Assembly: GCA_949752735.1 (NCBI GenBank)
Contig: OX457052.1
Coordinates: 12,829,537-12,893,536 of the forward strand
Length of the DNA stretch: 64,000 nt
Direction of reading: 5' to 3'
Origin: Lumbricus terrestris
Taxonomy: Eukaryota; Annelida; Clitellata; Crassiclitellata; Lumbricidae
Below the pieces are notes generated by a model that saw nothing but the letters and a program-made list of their open reading frames with translations, made no database searches and was not told the origin of the DNA. A program made the translations under genes and the position numbers. Of the stretch, positions 35,006 to 47,247 are shown piece after piece (position 1 is the stretch's first letter; each line of letters starts with the position of its first letter).

Positions 35006-35880
35006 ATGGGACGCCATCAGGGACGAACGAACACAAGGAGGAATCGGCTACAGGTTGCCGCTGACTGCTGTAGACTAGAGCCTACTCCCAGTGCGTTAAT
35101 TATTAAAATGGGGAAACGGATGGCGGTTGGAATGGAGCTTTATTCTGCGCTAATTGCGTTTAGAGACTTTATTCAATGTGCTGTTTCGATTTTGGACTGT
35201 CCACAGGTCGTTTTCTAAAGACTACAAATATGGGACCCACACACAAGTATAGGGTCTATAAGAACTCACCCTACACTTGTGTTAATAAACATTTCCAAAG
35301 TTCTCGTGTACATTCAGGGGTGTAGGCTACCTAGGTTCAATGATCTGCAAATAAATTATTTCCAAATTTTTAGAAAGTAATTCTGTGTTTTTTCGACCAT
35401 ATTTATTGGAAACTCCGAAATGGAAACCTGGCAATTTTCCAGGTTGCACCCTTTGTGTAGGTTATAACACAATGCACTGCAACGAACATTACAATGAATG
35501 ACAATTAAAATGAATGACAAAAGTGTCCTCCACCTTTCAGCGCTGCAGACGGAACAAAGCATCGTCGGATGAGGATGTTGACAATGAAAAGAATACAATG
35601 TGTGTATGAGTACAATGACTTGCAACAGGTATACAGTCATTAAATAGCCATAACAATCGAGAACCATCAAGCGCCTCTTCAAGGAAACTCTTCATTGCAC
35701 TCGAGGCTAAACCGTAATTAATTAGTGGGTTGCTAACCAACTATAGCCCACCCTCTCCTCCTATACAATATATATTGTATATATATTATATATATATACA
35801 TGCATGCGTGGCTATTATATGCTTCCATGAGAATTGTGAACAGGAAGGTATCAAGTGTAGGCTTATACGTACATATATAC
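35006..35880. other. unassigned sequence
   Basis: A 70-codon frame at 35006-35218 has no recognisable domain. The rest is AT-rich with no gene. Confidence 0.45.
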
Positions 35881-35881
35881 A

Positions 35882-36010
35882 ATTATACATACATATGTAT
35901 ACAACTATACATACATACATACATACATACATACATACATACATACATACATACATACATACATACACGTACCCACGCACTCATACATACATACATGCAA
36001 ACATACATAC
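35882..36010. repeat. CATA tetranucleotide repeat
   Basis: Nearly pure ACAT units, about 35904-35966, with variants on both sides. Confidence 0.95.
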
Positions 36011-36398
36011 ATGCATACATGTCATACATACATACATGTCATACATGTATACGCAATCGGGCCACAAGCATTAAGTATTTGAAATCGTGAGGACAATAAT
36101 TATGTGTATAATACATTGTGTACACATATACTGGACAGTATAATGGTCATTCGGTCGACGGTCAGTTGGGTCCACCTGTTTGCATTATACTACACTGGAC
36201 ACTAATGAAGTCGAAGATGTTGACAGCTGGGTTGATGTGGCAAGAGGTGGGGGTGGTGGTTGGTCATTAGGTCAGAGGGTCATAAAATGGGTCGTCGCCC
36301 TCCTTCGGAACAATTGGTCACTGTCATTCAATCACAGTCGGTGTAAGACGGTTGACCGTGATGATGGTGTTGCAATTATTGCCACACCATAATGCGTC
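36011..36398. other. unassigned sequence
   Basis: No gene visible; unique sequence leading into the satellite. Confidence 0.5.
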
Positions 36399-37095
36399 GA
36401 TTGCAATTGGATATCCTGATTGCAATTGGATATCCTGATTGCAATTGGATATCCTGATTGCAACTGGATATCCTGATTGCAATTGGATATCCTGATTGCA
36501 ATTGGATATCCTGATTGCAATTGGATATCCTGATTGCAATTGGATATCCTGATTGCAATTGGATATCCTGATTGCAATTGGATATCCTGATTGCAATTGG
36601 ATATCCTGATTGCAATTGGATATCCTGATTGCAATTGGATATCCTGATTGCAATTGGATATCCTAATTGCAATTGGATATCCTAATTGCAATTGGATATC
36701 CTGTTCTGATTGCAATTGGATATCCTAATTGCAATTGGATATCCTGATTGCAATTGGATATCCTGATTGCAATTGGATATCCTGATTGCAACTGGATATC
36801 CTGATTGCAATTGGATATCCTGATTGCAATTGGATATCCTGATTGCAATTGGATATCCTGATTGCAATTGGATATCCTGATTGCAATTGGATATCCTGAT
36901 TGCAATTGGATATCCTGATTGCAATTGGATATCCTGATTGCAATTGGATATCCTGATTGCAATTGGATATCCTGATTGCAATTGGATATCCTGATTGCAA
37001 TTGGATATCCTAATTGCAATTGGATATCCTGTTCTGATTGCAATTGGATATCCTAATTGCAATTGTGTATCCCAATTGCAATTGGATATCCTGAT
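36399..37095. repeat. 19-bp satellite, about 36 units, with a 328-bp higher-order unit
   Basis: The unit is GATTGCAATTGGATATCCT. It is made of overlapping palindromes: ATTGCAAT, CAATTG and GGATATCC. Variants recur at a fixed 328-bp distance: CAACTGG at 36461 and 36789, and CTGTTCTGAT at 36701 and 37029. That equals 17 units plus the 5-bp insertion, so a block was duplicated whole. Nineteen is not a multiple of three, so each frame cycles through 19 codons, and all three minus-strand frames remain open. These frames are not called as genes. Confidence 0.97.
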
Positions 37096-37116
37096 CCAAG
37101 GTTCCAAATGCCCTGT

Positions 37117-37355
37117 ATGTACATGTATGTATGTATGCGTTTGAGTCTGTGTGTGTATCACAGTCTATGTTTGTATGTGTATGTCTATAGTGTGTGTGTT
37201 GTGTGTATGTATGTGTTTGTATGTATGTATGTATGTATGTATGTATGCATGCATGCATGCATGTATGTATGTATGTATGTATGTATGTATGTATGTATGT
37301 ATGCATTTATGCATGTATGCATGCATGTATGCATGTATGCATGCATGCATGCATG
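37117..37355. repeat. TATG/GCAT tetranucleotide repeat
   Basis: TATG runs mixed with TGCA units, giving GCATGCATGCATGCATG stretches. Confidence 0.95.
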
Positions 37356-37799
37356 TTACTCTGCAGTATATCTGTGTCTGCCATAACTTAACCATGTGCA
37401 GCATTTTCGCCTGCATTTCCATTCACGAGCCCATACACAGATCGAATACATATCATGCAACAACCGATGACACTATATCTGTAGGACTGTAGGTCAATGT
37501 ATTGGGGAAAGTCTGATGACGTAGAGTCCTATTTGCGAACGGTAATGACGGAGACGCGACGCGCTTGAGACATTTAATATATATATAGGGAGCGGAGAAA
37601 ACGAGCTTTAAAAATCTGCATGATTCTTCAAAGAAAAACCCATATGACACATATGTTCAAATGTAGCGGCAGATTTCAAAGGACAGTCGAAACCGACAAA
37701 GGATAGGCAACATTACATCGCAAAGACACGGTATAACACACTCAGACGTTCATGCTTATGTATATGTGCATAAGAAACAAAGAGAGTTTCTGTATTATC
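37356..37799. other. unassigned sequence
   Basis: No gene or repeat recognised. Confidence 0.5.
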
Positions 37800-38470
37800 A
37801 TAGGCTAGGTGGCGCGCAGACCGCGGCCGCCGTTATTCGGCTCGTTTACATTGACTTGCAAATGTAAAGAGGTCCAATTACTAGTATTACCGTCCCATTC
37901 AACTCCCAGCCGGCCCAGCATATGTACGCAAGACAGATAGATATACAGTGGTGACTGGCGAACGAAAGAGAAGGATCGGTTGGCACGTTAACTCATTACC
38001 GGGTGACAATGCAGGCGCGGGCTTCGACTGACGCGTCTAACTGCGCCAGAGGTGTCATTTGACGGGTACGTATACAATGCCATTCGCAGGCGATTTTTAT
38101 CGTTCCGAAATTAATCTATTGTCGGGCGGTCGGCTGTCCGTCCGCCCGCCCGCCCGAGCGAGGCATCGTGTGTGGAACTTAGGCATCGGCGGTATAGTGG
38201 CGTCGTCGTCGGCAGCGTCAAAGGCAGGACACCGCAGTGAGGGAGAGACAGAGGGAAGGAGGGACGTCGAAACGACTTGGCCGATGCATCGATCGACACC
38301 GTCTCGACAGGGCGAGGGCGACGATGCGTTCGCCGGGCGGAGGTGGTGGTGGTGGCGGAGGCGGGCGGGTGGCGGAACACCTGCAGATGCGTTTCGGAAT
38401 GTTGATTTATAGTCGATATCCAGCTGCTTTGAAGTTTTAATGCCTGCCTGTGGTGCGTACTTGGTGACTA
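37800..38470. other. CpG-rich stretch
   Basis: Denser in CpG than most of the window (GGCGCGCAGACCGCGGCCGCC near 37811, clusters of GCCCGCCCGCCCG near 38140-38156, CGTCGTCGTCGG near 38200). Frames here are Arg/Pro-rich without recognised domains. It could be a CpG island with no visible exon. Confidence 0.35.
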
Positions 38471-38612
38471 TATTTTCCGTCGCGGGATGACCGAGTCGTG
38501 CCGGAGGGGTACGGAAGAATCGAGACGCACTGAGACAAAGACATATAGGCCTACACACACATACAAGCACAGACACAAACACACACACATACAGGCACAA
38601 CACACCGAAACA

Positions 38613-38690
38613 TCAAAACACCTAAGCCGTTGCAGAGACTTGACGGTCTATCACACTCTTGTGTATATACACACGGCTTAGGTGTTTTGA
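38613..38690. other. 18-bp perfect inverted repeat, 42-nt loop
   Basis: TCAAAACACCTAAGCCGT (38613-38630) is exactly inverted at 38673-38690. The left arm directly follows a CA-rich run. It could be a fold-back insertion or a transcribed hairpin. Confidence 0.85.
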
Positions 38691-39068
38691 CTGATCATGA
38701 ATGAGGTGGCTGAGGGCAAAGCAAATATTTGCAATAAACGAAGCCAGCCGACGACTTGCGAATAATGATCGCGAAGAAAGGTGCGAACACATGATACTAC
38801 CAGCGGAAGGAACGGCGACATGCTGTTACGAAATTAGATAGGAAAAGACTGCGCATGTGAAACGCAGGACAACGTTAACGATAGAGTTTTAGGGGAGAAG
38901 AAAACAGCGCTAGATGAAGACAACTGATGTATTAGAATTAGTTTTAAAAGAACATTTCAAAATATAGGCGATGTTTGAGATGTCTTAGGGATGGTCGCTG
39001 ATGTAGTCACGTAGCCAAGACGACTCGCAACAAAAACCTTCTATATAACCAGCGTAAAATCCAACTGG
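38691..39068. other. unassigned sequence
   Basis: No gene or repeat recognised. Confidence 0.5.
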
Positions 39069-39290
39069 CTCGCTTGGCTACACCGGTAAGGTCGAAGGCC
39101 ACGCGTCTGTATACGCAATTCCCTCTGTGAAAGAGCGTGCGGGCCGCGGTTCGATTCCCGAAGGTGGCTATTTCAGAGATTCAGAAATTTCGGGCTAGCA
39201 CGGTCCGTTCACGGGGACCTAAATGGCGTTGCGACACTAATCATCTTCGATACGGCAGTGTCGTTAAACATGTAACAACTATAGCGTAAA
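39069..39290 (+). mobile_element. candidate tRNA-derived SINE or tRNA-like sequence
   Basis: A perfect B-box GGTTCGATTCC lies near 39149-39159, and TGGCTACACCGG about 75 bp upstream loosely fits an A-box. The A-to-B distance is longer than in a plain tRNA, and I could not fold a full cloverleaf. There is no second copy in the window. Limits are approximate. Confidence 0.4.
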
Positions 39291-39471
39291 ATCCTTGAAA
39301 AATCCAACGAAAAGTCCAGTGTCTTCATGCGAAGCACAACAAAAGCAGTTTGTGTTGGTTCTGGAGCAAATCTTACACTGTGATCCATGTATGGCAATTG
39401 AATGCATGCATGCATGGGAAAGAAGAGTGCTAACATCGGAAGCATTTGTACACGACAGAATTGACAACAGC

Positions 39472-39798
39472 CAGTGGTGGCGCCAGGATTTCAGGTTTTT
39501 TTTTGGGGGGGGGGCTGAAGCTCAGCGGGAAATTTTCTGTTCAGCCGGTTCAGCCACCAAAATGTCTGACGACTTTTTTAGTAATTTGCTCTGAATCTCA
39601 GGAAAATATTCCGTTTTCAGCCGCCAAGTTTCTGAAGGCCGTTTTTTTAGTCATTCGGCCGAAATTTCCTGCATATGGTTTCCTGTTTTTTTTTTGAAGG
39701 GGCTGAGCAAGGAAATTTTCATTTTTACAGGGAAAAATGTATGGTCTCTTTTGTGTGGGGGGCTTAGCCCACCTAGCCGCTTCCTAGCGCCGCTACTG
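39472..39798. mobile_element. hAT-type MITE 1 (327 bp)
   Basis: Left end CAGTGGTGGCGCCAGG; right end (reverse complement) CAGTAGCGGCGCTAGG. The flanking octamers ACAACAGC and ACAATACC match at 6 of 8, consistent with an old 8-bp target duplication. The interior has T-runs followed by G-runs and GGGGGGCTTAGCCCACC. Non-coding. Confidence 0.75.
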
Positions 39799-39978
39799 AC
39801 AATACCACGTTTCAAGAAAAGGAAAGCCTGTGCATGCTATCTATACGGTTAATCTTTGCTGTCATAGTCAGTTTTTTCATTGGCACCATGCATGGAAGAG
39901 TTTGATGAATATGTCGAAAGCATAATTTTATATACAGGAGACGGAGGTGTTTATATAAAGACGGAACGGGCATTAATC

Positions 39979-40255
39979 CAGGGCCGGGTTAAGGCATGTT
40001 CAACATGTTCGGCCGAACAGGGGCCCCACACTTTAGGGGCCCCCACACATGCGGGGGGAAAAATTCCGAAGATTTTTTGCAAATTTCAACCAAACGACTT
40101 TAAAAAGGTCGTCAACTTTTTGGCAGGGAAATAATTGGTATATTCTACAAAGTTTCGACCAAACGATTTAAAAAAAGGTCATGAGATTTTTCGGCCGAAG
40201 ATCCGCAAAAACTTAATTCCCGAACAGGGCCCCCACATTTCTTTATCCGGCCCTG
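39979..40255. mobile_element. hAT-type MITE 2 (277 bp)
   Basis: Left end CAGGGCCGGGTTAA; right end (reverse complement) CAGGGCCGGATAAA. Flanking octamers CATTAATC and CATTAACC match at 7 of 8. The interior contains AACGACTTTAAAAAGGTCGTC-like and GGGGCCCCCAC motifs. Confidence 0.85.
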
Positions 40256-40263
40256 CATTAACC

Positions 40264-41404
40264 CACCTTTCAGGATAAAAACCCCGGGTCAACCACCCCA
40301 CAGTGCCCACACGGCCACACCCGGGTAGGACATAGCCCTCATGGGGAGACTATATTTATGAATTGCATATAGTTGTAGGCCTAATATTCCGAACTCCGGT
40401 TCTAAGTTCAAAATAAATCTGTTGGTCGTATACACAGAGGTTGGATTTATGAAAATAATTCTGGCTATAGATAGAAGTCGGTGTTATGCAAAACTATATA
40501 TAGGCCCTAGGCCAAGCTGGGATACGCGCGGCGTTGCCCGGGAAATTTCTATTCTTTTGTCCATCCCGCCCCATCCCACCCCCACCCCGGGCTCTGCCCT
40601 GCTTCATCTATACCAGAATAGCTTTAAAAAAATGACGTCACGAGCAATAGAGATTGTAACGTTCATTGTTCATTTTTCTCCTCCGTCCGGCCGCGCCAAC
40701 GATGAGGCCTTTTCATGACATCTCCATGGCACTCCACCCTGCTTTGTCTTGTATAACGTATAGGCCTTACAGGTCCACGTAAAGACCTTATACCTTGGGA
40801 AACCCATCATAGGCAACTAGAACAATAATAGTAGGTTCGTTATTGTGCAAACGATGAAAAATTAATGGCGTATATATTACTTTCGCGTTAATTTCCACGG
40901 AATTTTAAATTGTTCATAACTCGCGATTTAAAGTGAATTGAGTGTTGAAAATAGTCGCGCTGACCTACAAATTCGCATAAGAAGATGCTAAAAATGTTTC
41001 GTCACTCAAATGCATGCGGTTTCAGAGCCTTTCTTGGCACATATGCAGAATGACAAACTTTCAGAAATATAGTATGGATAATTTTACTTAAGTGAAAGCT
41101 TGATTGAGGAAAAAATTTGTGCTCAAATTGGAAGTGGATCGATAAAAATGAATGTTCTGCATGGCTTAAATTGGAGCTGGATTCATGAAACTGTTCTTGC
41201 TTAAATTGAAGCTGGATTGATGAATAAAATGTTATTTAAACAGGAGCTGGATTGATAAAAACAATTGTTGCTATTTAAATAGAAACTGGACTGATTAAAA
41301 GGGTAGCTATATGTATATACACGAGACTTCTTAAAAAGTGCATGGTATATAACATTTTCTGAATATATTTATTTCTCGTTTATGCTATGGAGCCCCTTCA
41401 AGCT
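40264..41404. other. unassigned sequence
   Basis: No gene is visible. A short dispersed motif (GTTGCCCGGGAAATTTC, 40533-40549) is shared with 4805-4821. At 41150-41260 there are loose repeats of GGAGCTGGATTGATGAAA. Confidence 0.5.
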
Positions 41405-41658
<254 letters not shown>

Positions 41659-41959
41659 AAGACTAGAAAACGACAAATAGACTATTTATAAAAACAGTGG
41701 GAGAAGTTGGATGACTGCAAATGCATGGATATAAGAAATTTTGGTGACTGTCACTGCATGTACATGTATACAGTGCATAGTGTACTGCAGTCTGCAGTAA
41801 CAGTTAAAGAAAATAGTTTGGACCGTAAACATGTGACAAAACCTGGACCCTGTAATTTTACCTATACATATAGTGGGGGGTAATTGTGAGATTGTTTCTA
41901 ATTAATCAAAATTGCTGTTAGCTAAAAAAAATTGAGTTGTATAAAATTGTAGTTAGAAT

Positions 41960-42233
41960 CAGTGGCGTAGCCAAGGAGGGTGGTTTCGGGGGTTAAACCC
42001 CCATTGGCTTAGAAAAAGTTTTTCAAAGGTTAAATTATTTATCTACTTAAATAAGAAGAAAAAACAATTGCTTGTATAGTAGCAATTGTTTTCCATACTT
42101 TATTCCCTTTGTTACTGTGCTCCCTTTTTATTTACTGTAATACTGTTGGGTTGGTGCACATGTCAGGAAGGGCATACGGCCAGACCATAAACCCCAAAAA
42201 GCGCGAATAAATTCCTGCATGGCTGCGCCACTG
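41960..42233. mobile_element. hAT-type MITE 3 (274 bp) with perfect 8-bp TSD
   Basis: Left end CAGTGGCGTAGCCA; right end (reverse complement) CAGTGGCGCAGCCA. It is flanked by exact copies of GTTAGAAT at 41952-41959 and 42234-42241. The identical duplication indicates a fairly recent insertion. Non-coding interior. Confidence 0.93.
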
Positions 42234-42241
42234 GTTAGAAT

Positions 42242-42892
42242 CAGTATTGTTAAAGACCTAATTAACTATTATAGATATATAATATAATAGAACTAGAATT
42301 AGCAATCGTCTATATAATAATTATATATGATAGGATTATAGTTGTCGACTTTAAAATAAAAAACACACGCAAATGTTTAGTTTCAGACGTGCGCAATAAC
42401 ATATACAAAAGGACATCAAAATTATAGGTCATAATTTTATATGGCTATATCGTTTGGAATATATATGTATACAGGCCTATTTATATACGAGTGCAAAGTG
42501 CCGCGAATGTTAAACTGATAAGGATAGCATTCGAGAGTTATGACTTTGTGCATGGCATAAGAAAAAGTCGTTCATTGCATGAAAGTTGCACCGATTTCAT
42601 ATTGTATGTATACGCTATAGGCCTATGCACCGAGTTTATATATTTATATTTGCTTTTTAATGACACTGAGCCATAAGAATAGACCCAAGAGCGGAAGAAA
42701 TGTATACCTATATGTAATTATGTATACACCTAAGAACGGTGGGGAGTCGATCGCTACCCGCCCGGCATTCAAATAAATCTGTACGTCCAAAGTGCATGTA
42801 GATACTGGCATTCGGTGCATGGAATCAAGACTGTCTTCAATTATAGACCACTGTATAGGATAGACCACAAGGTGTCACTTTAAGAGTCTCTT
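42242..42892. other. unassigned AT-rich sequence
   Basis: No gene or repeat is recognised. Confidence 0.5.
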
Positions 42893-43335
42893 CCCCCCAT
42901 TCTCTCTCTTTCTGTCTCTGTCTCTCTTTCTGTCTCTCTCTTTCTTTTTCTGTCTCGCTCTCTTTCTTTCTGTCTGTCCTCTCTCTTTCTCTCTGTCTGT
43001 CTGTCTGTCTCTCTTTTTCTCTCTCTGTCTGTCTGTCTCACTCTCTCTCTCTGTCTTTCTGTCTGGCTCTCTCTCTGTCTGTCCATGTATGTCTATGTCT
43101 GTCTCACTCTCTCTCTCTCTCTGACTTTCTCTCTCTCCTCTCTATCTATCTGTCTGCCTGCCTGCCTGTCTGTCTGCTTGCCTGTCTGTCTGTCTGTCTG
43201 TCTCATGCCCTGTCTGTTTGTTCACTCCCTCTCGATCTCTGTCTGTCTGTCTCTATCTCTCCCTGCTTGCTTGTTCCCTCCCTCTCCTTCTCTCTCTGTC
43301 TGTGTCTGTCTGTCTGCCCGTCTCTCGGTGCGTCT
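42893..43335. repeat. CT / CTGT repeat
   Basis: TCTCTC, CTTTCTGTCT and CTGTCTGT units with irregular order. Confidence 0.95.
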
Positions 43336-43419
43336 ACACCTTAATAGCCCTCACTCTCATTTAGCAATTTACACCAACAACATTATCTCTACTTACCTGT
43401 ATTTAAGTCGTGCTTCGGA

Positions 43420-44060
43420 CGCCGGCTCGCGTGTGCGCCCACCACCAGCCAGGGTTTGAACTGCCGTCCAGCATAATCAGATTATAAAATCTTGTCCTCC
43501 GCAAGCCGAACCCTAGATTAATTACAGCTTTATAATCTGTTATAGCCTGCGAAGGGACAGCGCCCGCAATACTCGCCCCATCAAATTCAAATTACTCCCC
43601 GATACTCGGCTTTATCTCGCCACTGCGATCGGTCCGCAGAAACAGGGGGGACGCGGGGGTGCAGCCCGGCAACATATGTCCGCGGGCAAAAAGACATCTA
43701 TCAAACCGCCGTGCCTGTATAGATTACGCCACCCCGCGAAGGGTAATTACCCTTGGTGTGGGGTAATTGAGGTGTGCGTTGTCGGGTTCGGCGGGATACG
43801 CAGGTGTTGGGTTTCGGGCGATGATCTCCCGCTGTGACGGGCTTGGACACGTGTTAGCGGCCGCGGTCGCTGCAACGGCCGCGCACGGAAGGCGCGGGGC
43901 TCGAAAGGCCCCGCGCTCGGCCAGGCGTGCAGCGCCGATCGGCCGTGCGGCCTTAATGGCACGTCGGGCTTCACGTCGGCAATTACGGCGAAATTTTTGA
44001 CAAATTGCAGTAAAATATGAAGGAGATTTTGGGAAAATCTATCGATTATAAATAATGACG
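43420..44060. promoter_or_regulatory. candidate cis-regulatory stretch with homeodomain-type sites
   Basis: Unique, CpG-containing sequence with clustered TAATC/GATTA and TAATTA cores: TAATCAGATTATAAAATC (43473 on), TAGATTAATTACAG, TATAATCTG, and the 16-bp perfect palindrome AAGGGTAATTACCCTT at 43739-43754 followed by GGGGTAATTGAGG. A GC-rich part follows (43850-43960). No coding exon is visible. Regulatory function is inference. Confidence 0.3.
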
Positions 44061-44827
44061 ACAGTCGATTCATTATAGGCCCGGTGAGATTCGGATATAA
44101 ATTGTCGATAGTGAACTTGACCCTGGAATAGACGTTTCAAAAATAGTGTGCTCATAATATAGGATGAATATCATATTGAACTTAACGGAGAATAATTTTT
44201 AGTTTAGACGGTGTATGCATATGATATTGTGTCCTTAAATATACAACAGCATAATATAATCTTACATAGTCTATTGACTTTTTATATATCCTGTAGCAGA
44301 CACTAAAGCTCCTACATAGTATATACCTGCTAAAAAGACACGATTTTTATTCTGCGGACAAAGTGCGTCGGCGTACGCTAGACAATAATTGGTAGGTGTA
44401 ACCATAGTAGTACAGGTATATATATGTACAAGTTGCTGGTTTATTTTGAATTGTATGCATACTTTATGCTTACGTATCAACACGCTACACAAACAAACAC
44501 ACACACGCACACGCACACACATGTATGTTTAGTATTGTATAGCCTTATCGTTATCTGAGTATAATCGTGGTTCGTGTATTTTTCATCTTCTACATACGGT
44601 ACAATATGCCTATAAAAACATACAGAAGATATATGCATGCTTATGCACCACTGAATCTGGGAGCGGCGCTATATAAATGTTCAATTAAAATTACAATTAT
44701 GCATGCACGTCTGTGCATACATGTATATGTATACATGCATGAACGGTCCCAGCTGCATGGTCCCAGATTGCTCTCGTGCAGTGTATACATGTACATAGGC
44801 CATAGTGCAATAGTGCATTATACAATT
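44061..44827. other. unassigned sequence
   Basis: No gene. GGAGCGGCGCTATATAAATG at 44659-44678 resembles the SINE 3' tail described at 50153-50352. Confidence 0.5.
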
Positions 44828-46029
44828 GAGGAGGAAGACGAGGAAGAAGGGAAAGAAGAGGAAGAGGTTGAGGGGAGGAGGAGCGGAGAAGGAAGAGGAG
44901 GAAGAAGAGGAAGAAAAGGAGATGAGAAGAAGAAAGAAGGAGAGGAAGATGAAGAGGAGAAGAGGAGGAGGAGAGGAGAAGAAAGAGGAGGAAGAAGAGG
45001 AGGAAGAGGAGGGGAGGAGGAAGAGGAGGGGAGGAGGAACAGGAGGGGAGAGGAAGGAAGAGGAGGAGGAAGAGGAGGGGAGGAGGAGAAGAGGAGAAGA
45101 AAGAGGAGGAAGAAGAGGAGGAAGAGGAGGGGAGGAGGAAGAGGAGGGGAGAAGAAGGAAGAGGAGGAGGAAGAGGAGGGGAGGAGAAGAAAGAGGAGGA
45201 GGAAGAAGAGGAGGAAGAGGAGGGGAGGAGGAGGAGAGGAGAAGAAAGAGGAGGAAGAAGAGGAGGAAGAGGAGGGGAGAAGAAAGAAGAGGAAGAAGAG
45301 GAGATGAGAAGAAGAAAGCAGGGGAGGAAGAAGAGGAGGGGAGGAGGAGGAGAGGAGAAGAAAGAGGAGGAGGAAGAGGAGGAAGAGTAGGGGAGAAGAA
45401 AGAAGAGGAGGAGAAAGAGGAGGGGAGGAGGAGGAGAGGAAAAGAAAGAGGAGGAAGAAGAGGAGGAAGAGGAGGGGAGAATTAGGAAGAGGAGGAGGAA
45501 GAGGAGGGGAGGAGGAGGAGAGGAGAAGAAAGAGGAGGAAGAAGAGGAGGAAGAAGAGGAGGAAGAGGAGGGGAGGAGGAAGAGGAGGAAAGAAGAAAGA
45601 AGAGGAGGAGGAAGAGGAGGGGAGGAGGAGGAGAGGAGAAGAAAGAGGAGGAAGAGGAGGTTAGGAGGAAGAGGAGGGGAGAAGAAAGAAGAGGAGGAGG
45701 AAGAGGAGAAGAAAGAGAAGGAAGAAGAGGAGGAAGAGGAGGAGGGGAAGAAAAAGGAAGAGGAGGATTAGAGGAGAAGAAAGAGGAGGAAGAAGAGGAG
45801 GAAAAGGAGGAGGGAAAGTGGAGTAGGTGAGAAGGAGGGAGGAGGAGGAAGAAGAGGAAGAGAAAAGGAAGACGAGAAAGAAGAGAAGAAGGAGGAAGAG
45901 GAGGAGGAGCAGAATAGGAGAAAGAGGAAGAAGAGGAAAAGAGTAGGAGGAGGGAGGGAGGAGCAGGAGCAGGAAGAGGGGAAAGATGAGGAAGAGGAGA
46001 AGAAGGAAGAGGGGAGGATAAGAAAGAGG
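44828..46029. repeat. 1.2-kb polypurine GGA/GAA tract
   Basis: Nearly pure purine on the plus strand, GAGGAGGAAGAGG units with GAGGAGAAGAAAGAGG blocks recurring at 60-100 bp. Glu/Lys/Arg/Gly frames are compositional. It is the same class of sequence as 15991-17915 in opposite strand orientation. Confidence 0.95.
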
Positions 46030-46264
46030 TATATACAGGATGAGAAGGACGCCCTCTGTGGACGAACGACGACGAAAATCATTTGTGCATTGTTGAATTA
46101 TTGTTGATATATTACAGAACACACAGACCGAGGTTGTTGGATGGATGCAGCGGCGCTTCGATCCCCGAGGGTCCCCTAAAGACGACGCCTTTGCCAACGG
46201 ACGGAAGCCATGCTCAGGCGATCCGATTGTATATAATAGACCGTGCCACCATGCACCGCTGTAT

Positions 46265-46358
46265 ATAATATATGTGTGTATTGTGTATGTATATATATGT
46301 ATATATATATGTGTATATGTATATATGTATATGTATATGTATATATATGTATGTGTAA

Positions 46359-46389
<31 letters not shown>

Positions 46390-46458
46390 TATATACATAT
46401 GTATATGTATATGTATATGTGTGTATGTGTATATATGTATATGTATGTATATGTATAT

Positions 46459-46490
<32 letters not shown>

Positions 46491-46585
46491 GTATATGTAT
46501 ATATATATGTATATGTATATATACATGTATATGTATATAGATGTATATGTATATGTATATATATGTATATGTATATATGTGTATG

Positions 46586-46630
<45 letters not shown>

Positions 46631-46665
46631 GTATATACATATGTATGTGTATATATGTATACATG
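46265..46665. repeat. TATATG/TGTATA repeat
   Basis: Alternating TATATG and TGTATA words over 400 bp. The Tyr/Ile/Met/Cys-rich frames come from composition. Confidence 0.95.
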
Positions 46666-47154
46666 CCGGTGGATATAGATGGATCTATATGGATGTGGAT
46701 TGAACGCGTGTGGATTGGTCGGAGGAGGGTGGGGTGGGGTGGGGGGCAGACAAGAAAATGGAAACGGGGAGAAGGGAGGGCGTGCAGAAGGGAAAGAGGA
46801 AAGAGGGAGGGTAGGACTTTGAAGGAGGAGGGAGGAACGAATACAAAGGAAGGAAGGATAAGGAGGTGGCGGAATCGAACAAGATGGGGATGGGGAGTGG
46901 GTAGAGATGGTTGGGGAAGGGAAAGAATGGGGGAAATGATTGCTTTCTTGTATGTATATGGGGGAAGGATGGGACAGTTGTATATTAATATCAATTTCGA
47001 CGCAAACGATTTGGTCGAAGATTGGAGTTTGAAGAACGCGCGCCTTGGGACCAACAGCATGCAGCGGAAGACAAAGGACGGGGGAACAATTGTGGATGCG
47101 ATCGTCGGATGATGAACCTATATATAGGGAAGATGGTGCAACGCAAGGATGCCT

Positions 47155-47156
<2 letters not shown>
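46666..47156. other. purine-biased unassigned sequence
   Basis: GGAGG/GGGTGGGG-rich at 46720-46960, then unique sequence. No gene. Confidence 0.5.

Positions 47157-47246
<90 letters not shown>
47157..47246. repeat. pure CTG trinucleotide repeat, 30 units
   Basis: Ninety bases of uninterrupted CTG. Frames give poly-Leu, poly-Ala or poly-Cys on plus and poly-Ala among minus frames; none is supported as a gene. Confidence 0.98.

Positions 47247-47247
<1 letters not shown>

Noticed and set aside
36332..37161. A periodic array resembling a CRISPR or a repeat protein gene
   Set aside because: There are no unique spacers; units are contiguous 19-mers, and the genome is eukaryotic.
38097..38603. 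168-codon minus-strand frame as a gene
   Set aside because: Composition-driven in CpG-rich DNA; the start lies in an AC repeat and there is no domain.
39069..39170. A functional tRNA gene
   Set aside because: The B-box is good, but A-box spacing is long and no cloverleaf could be drawn.
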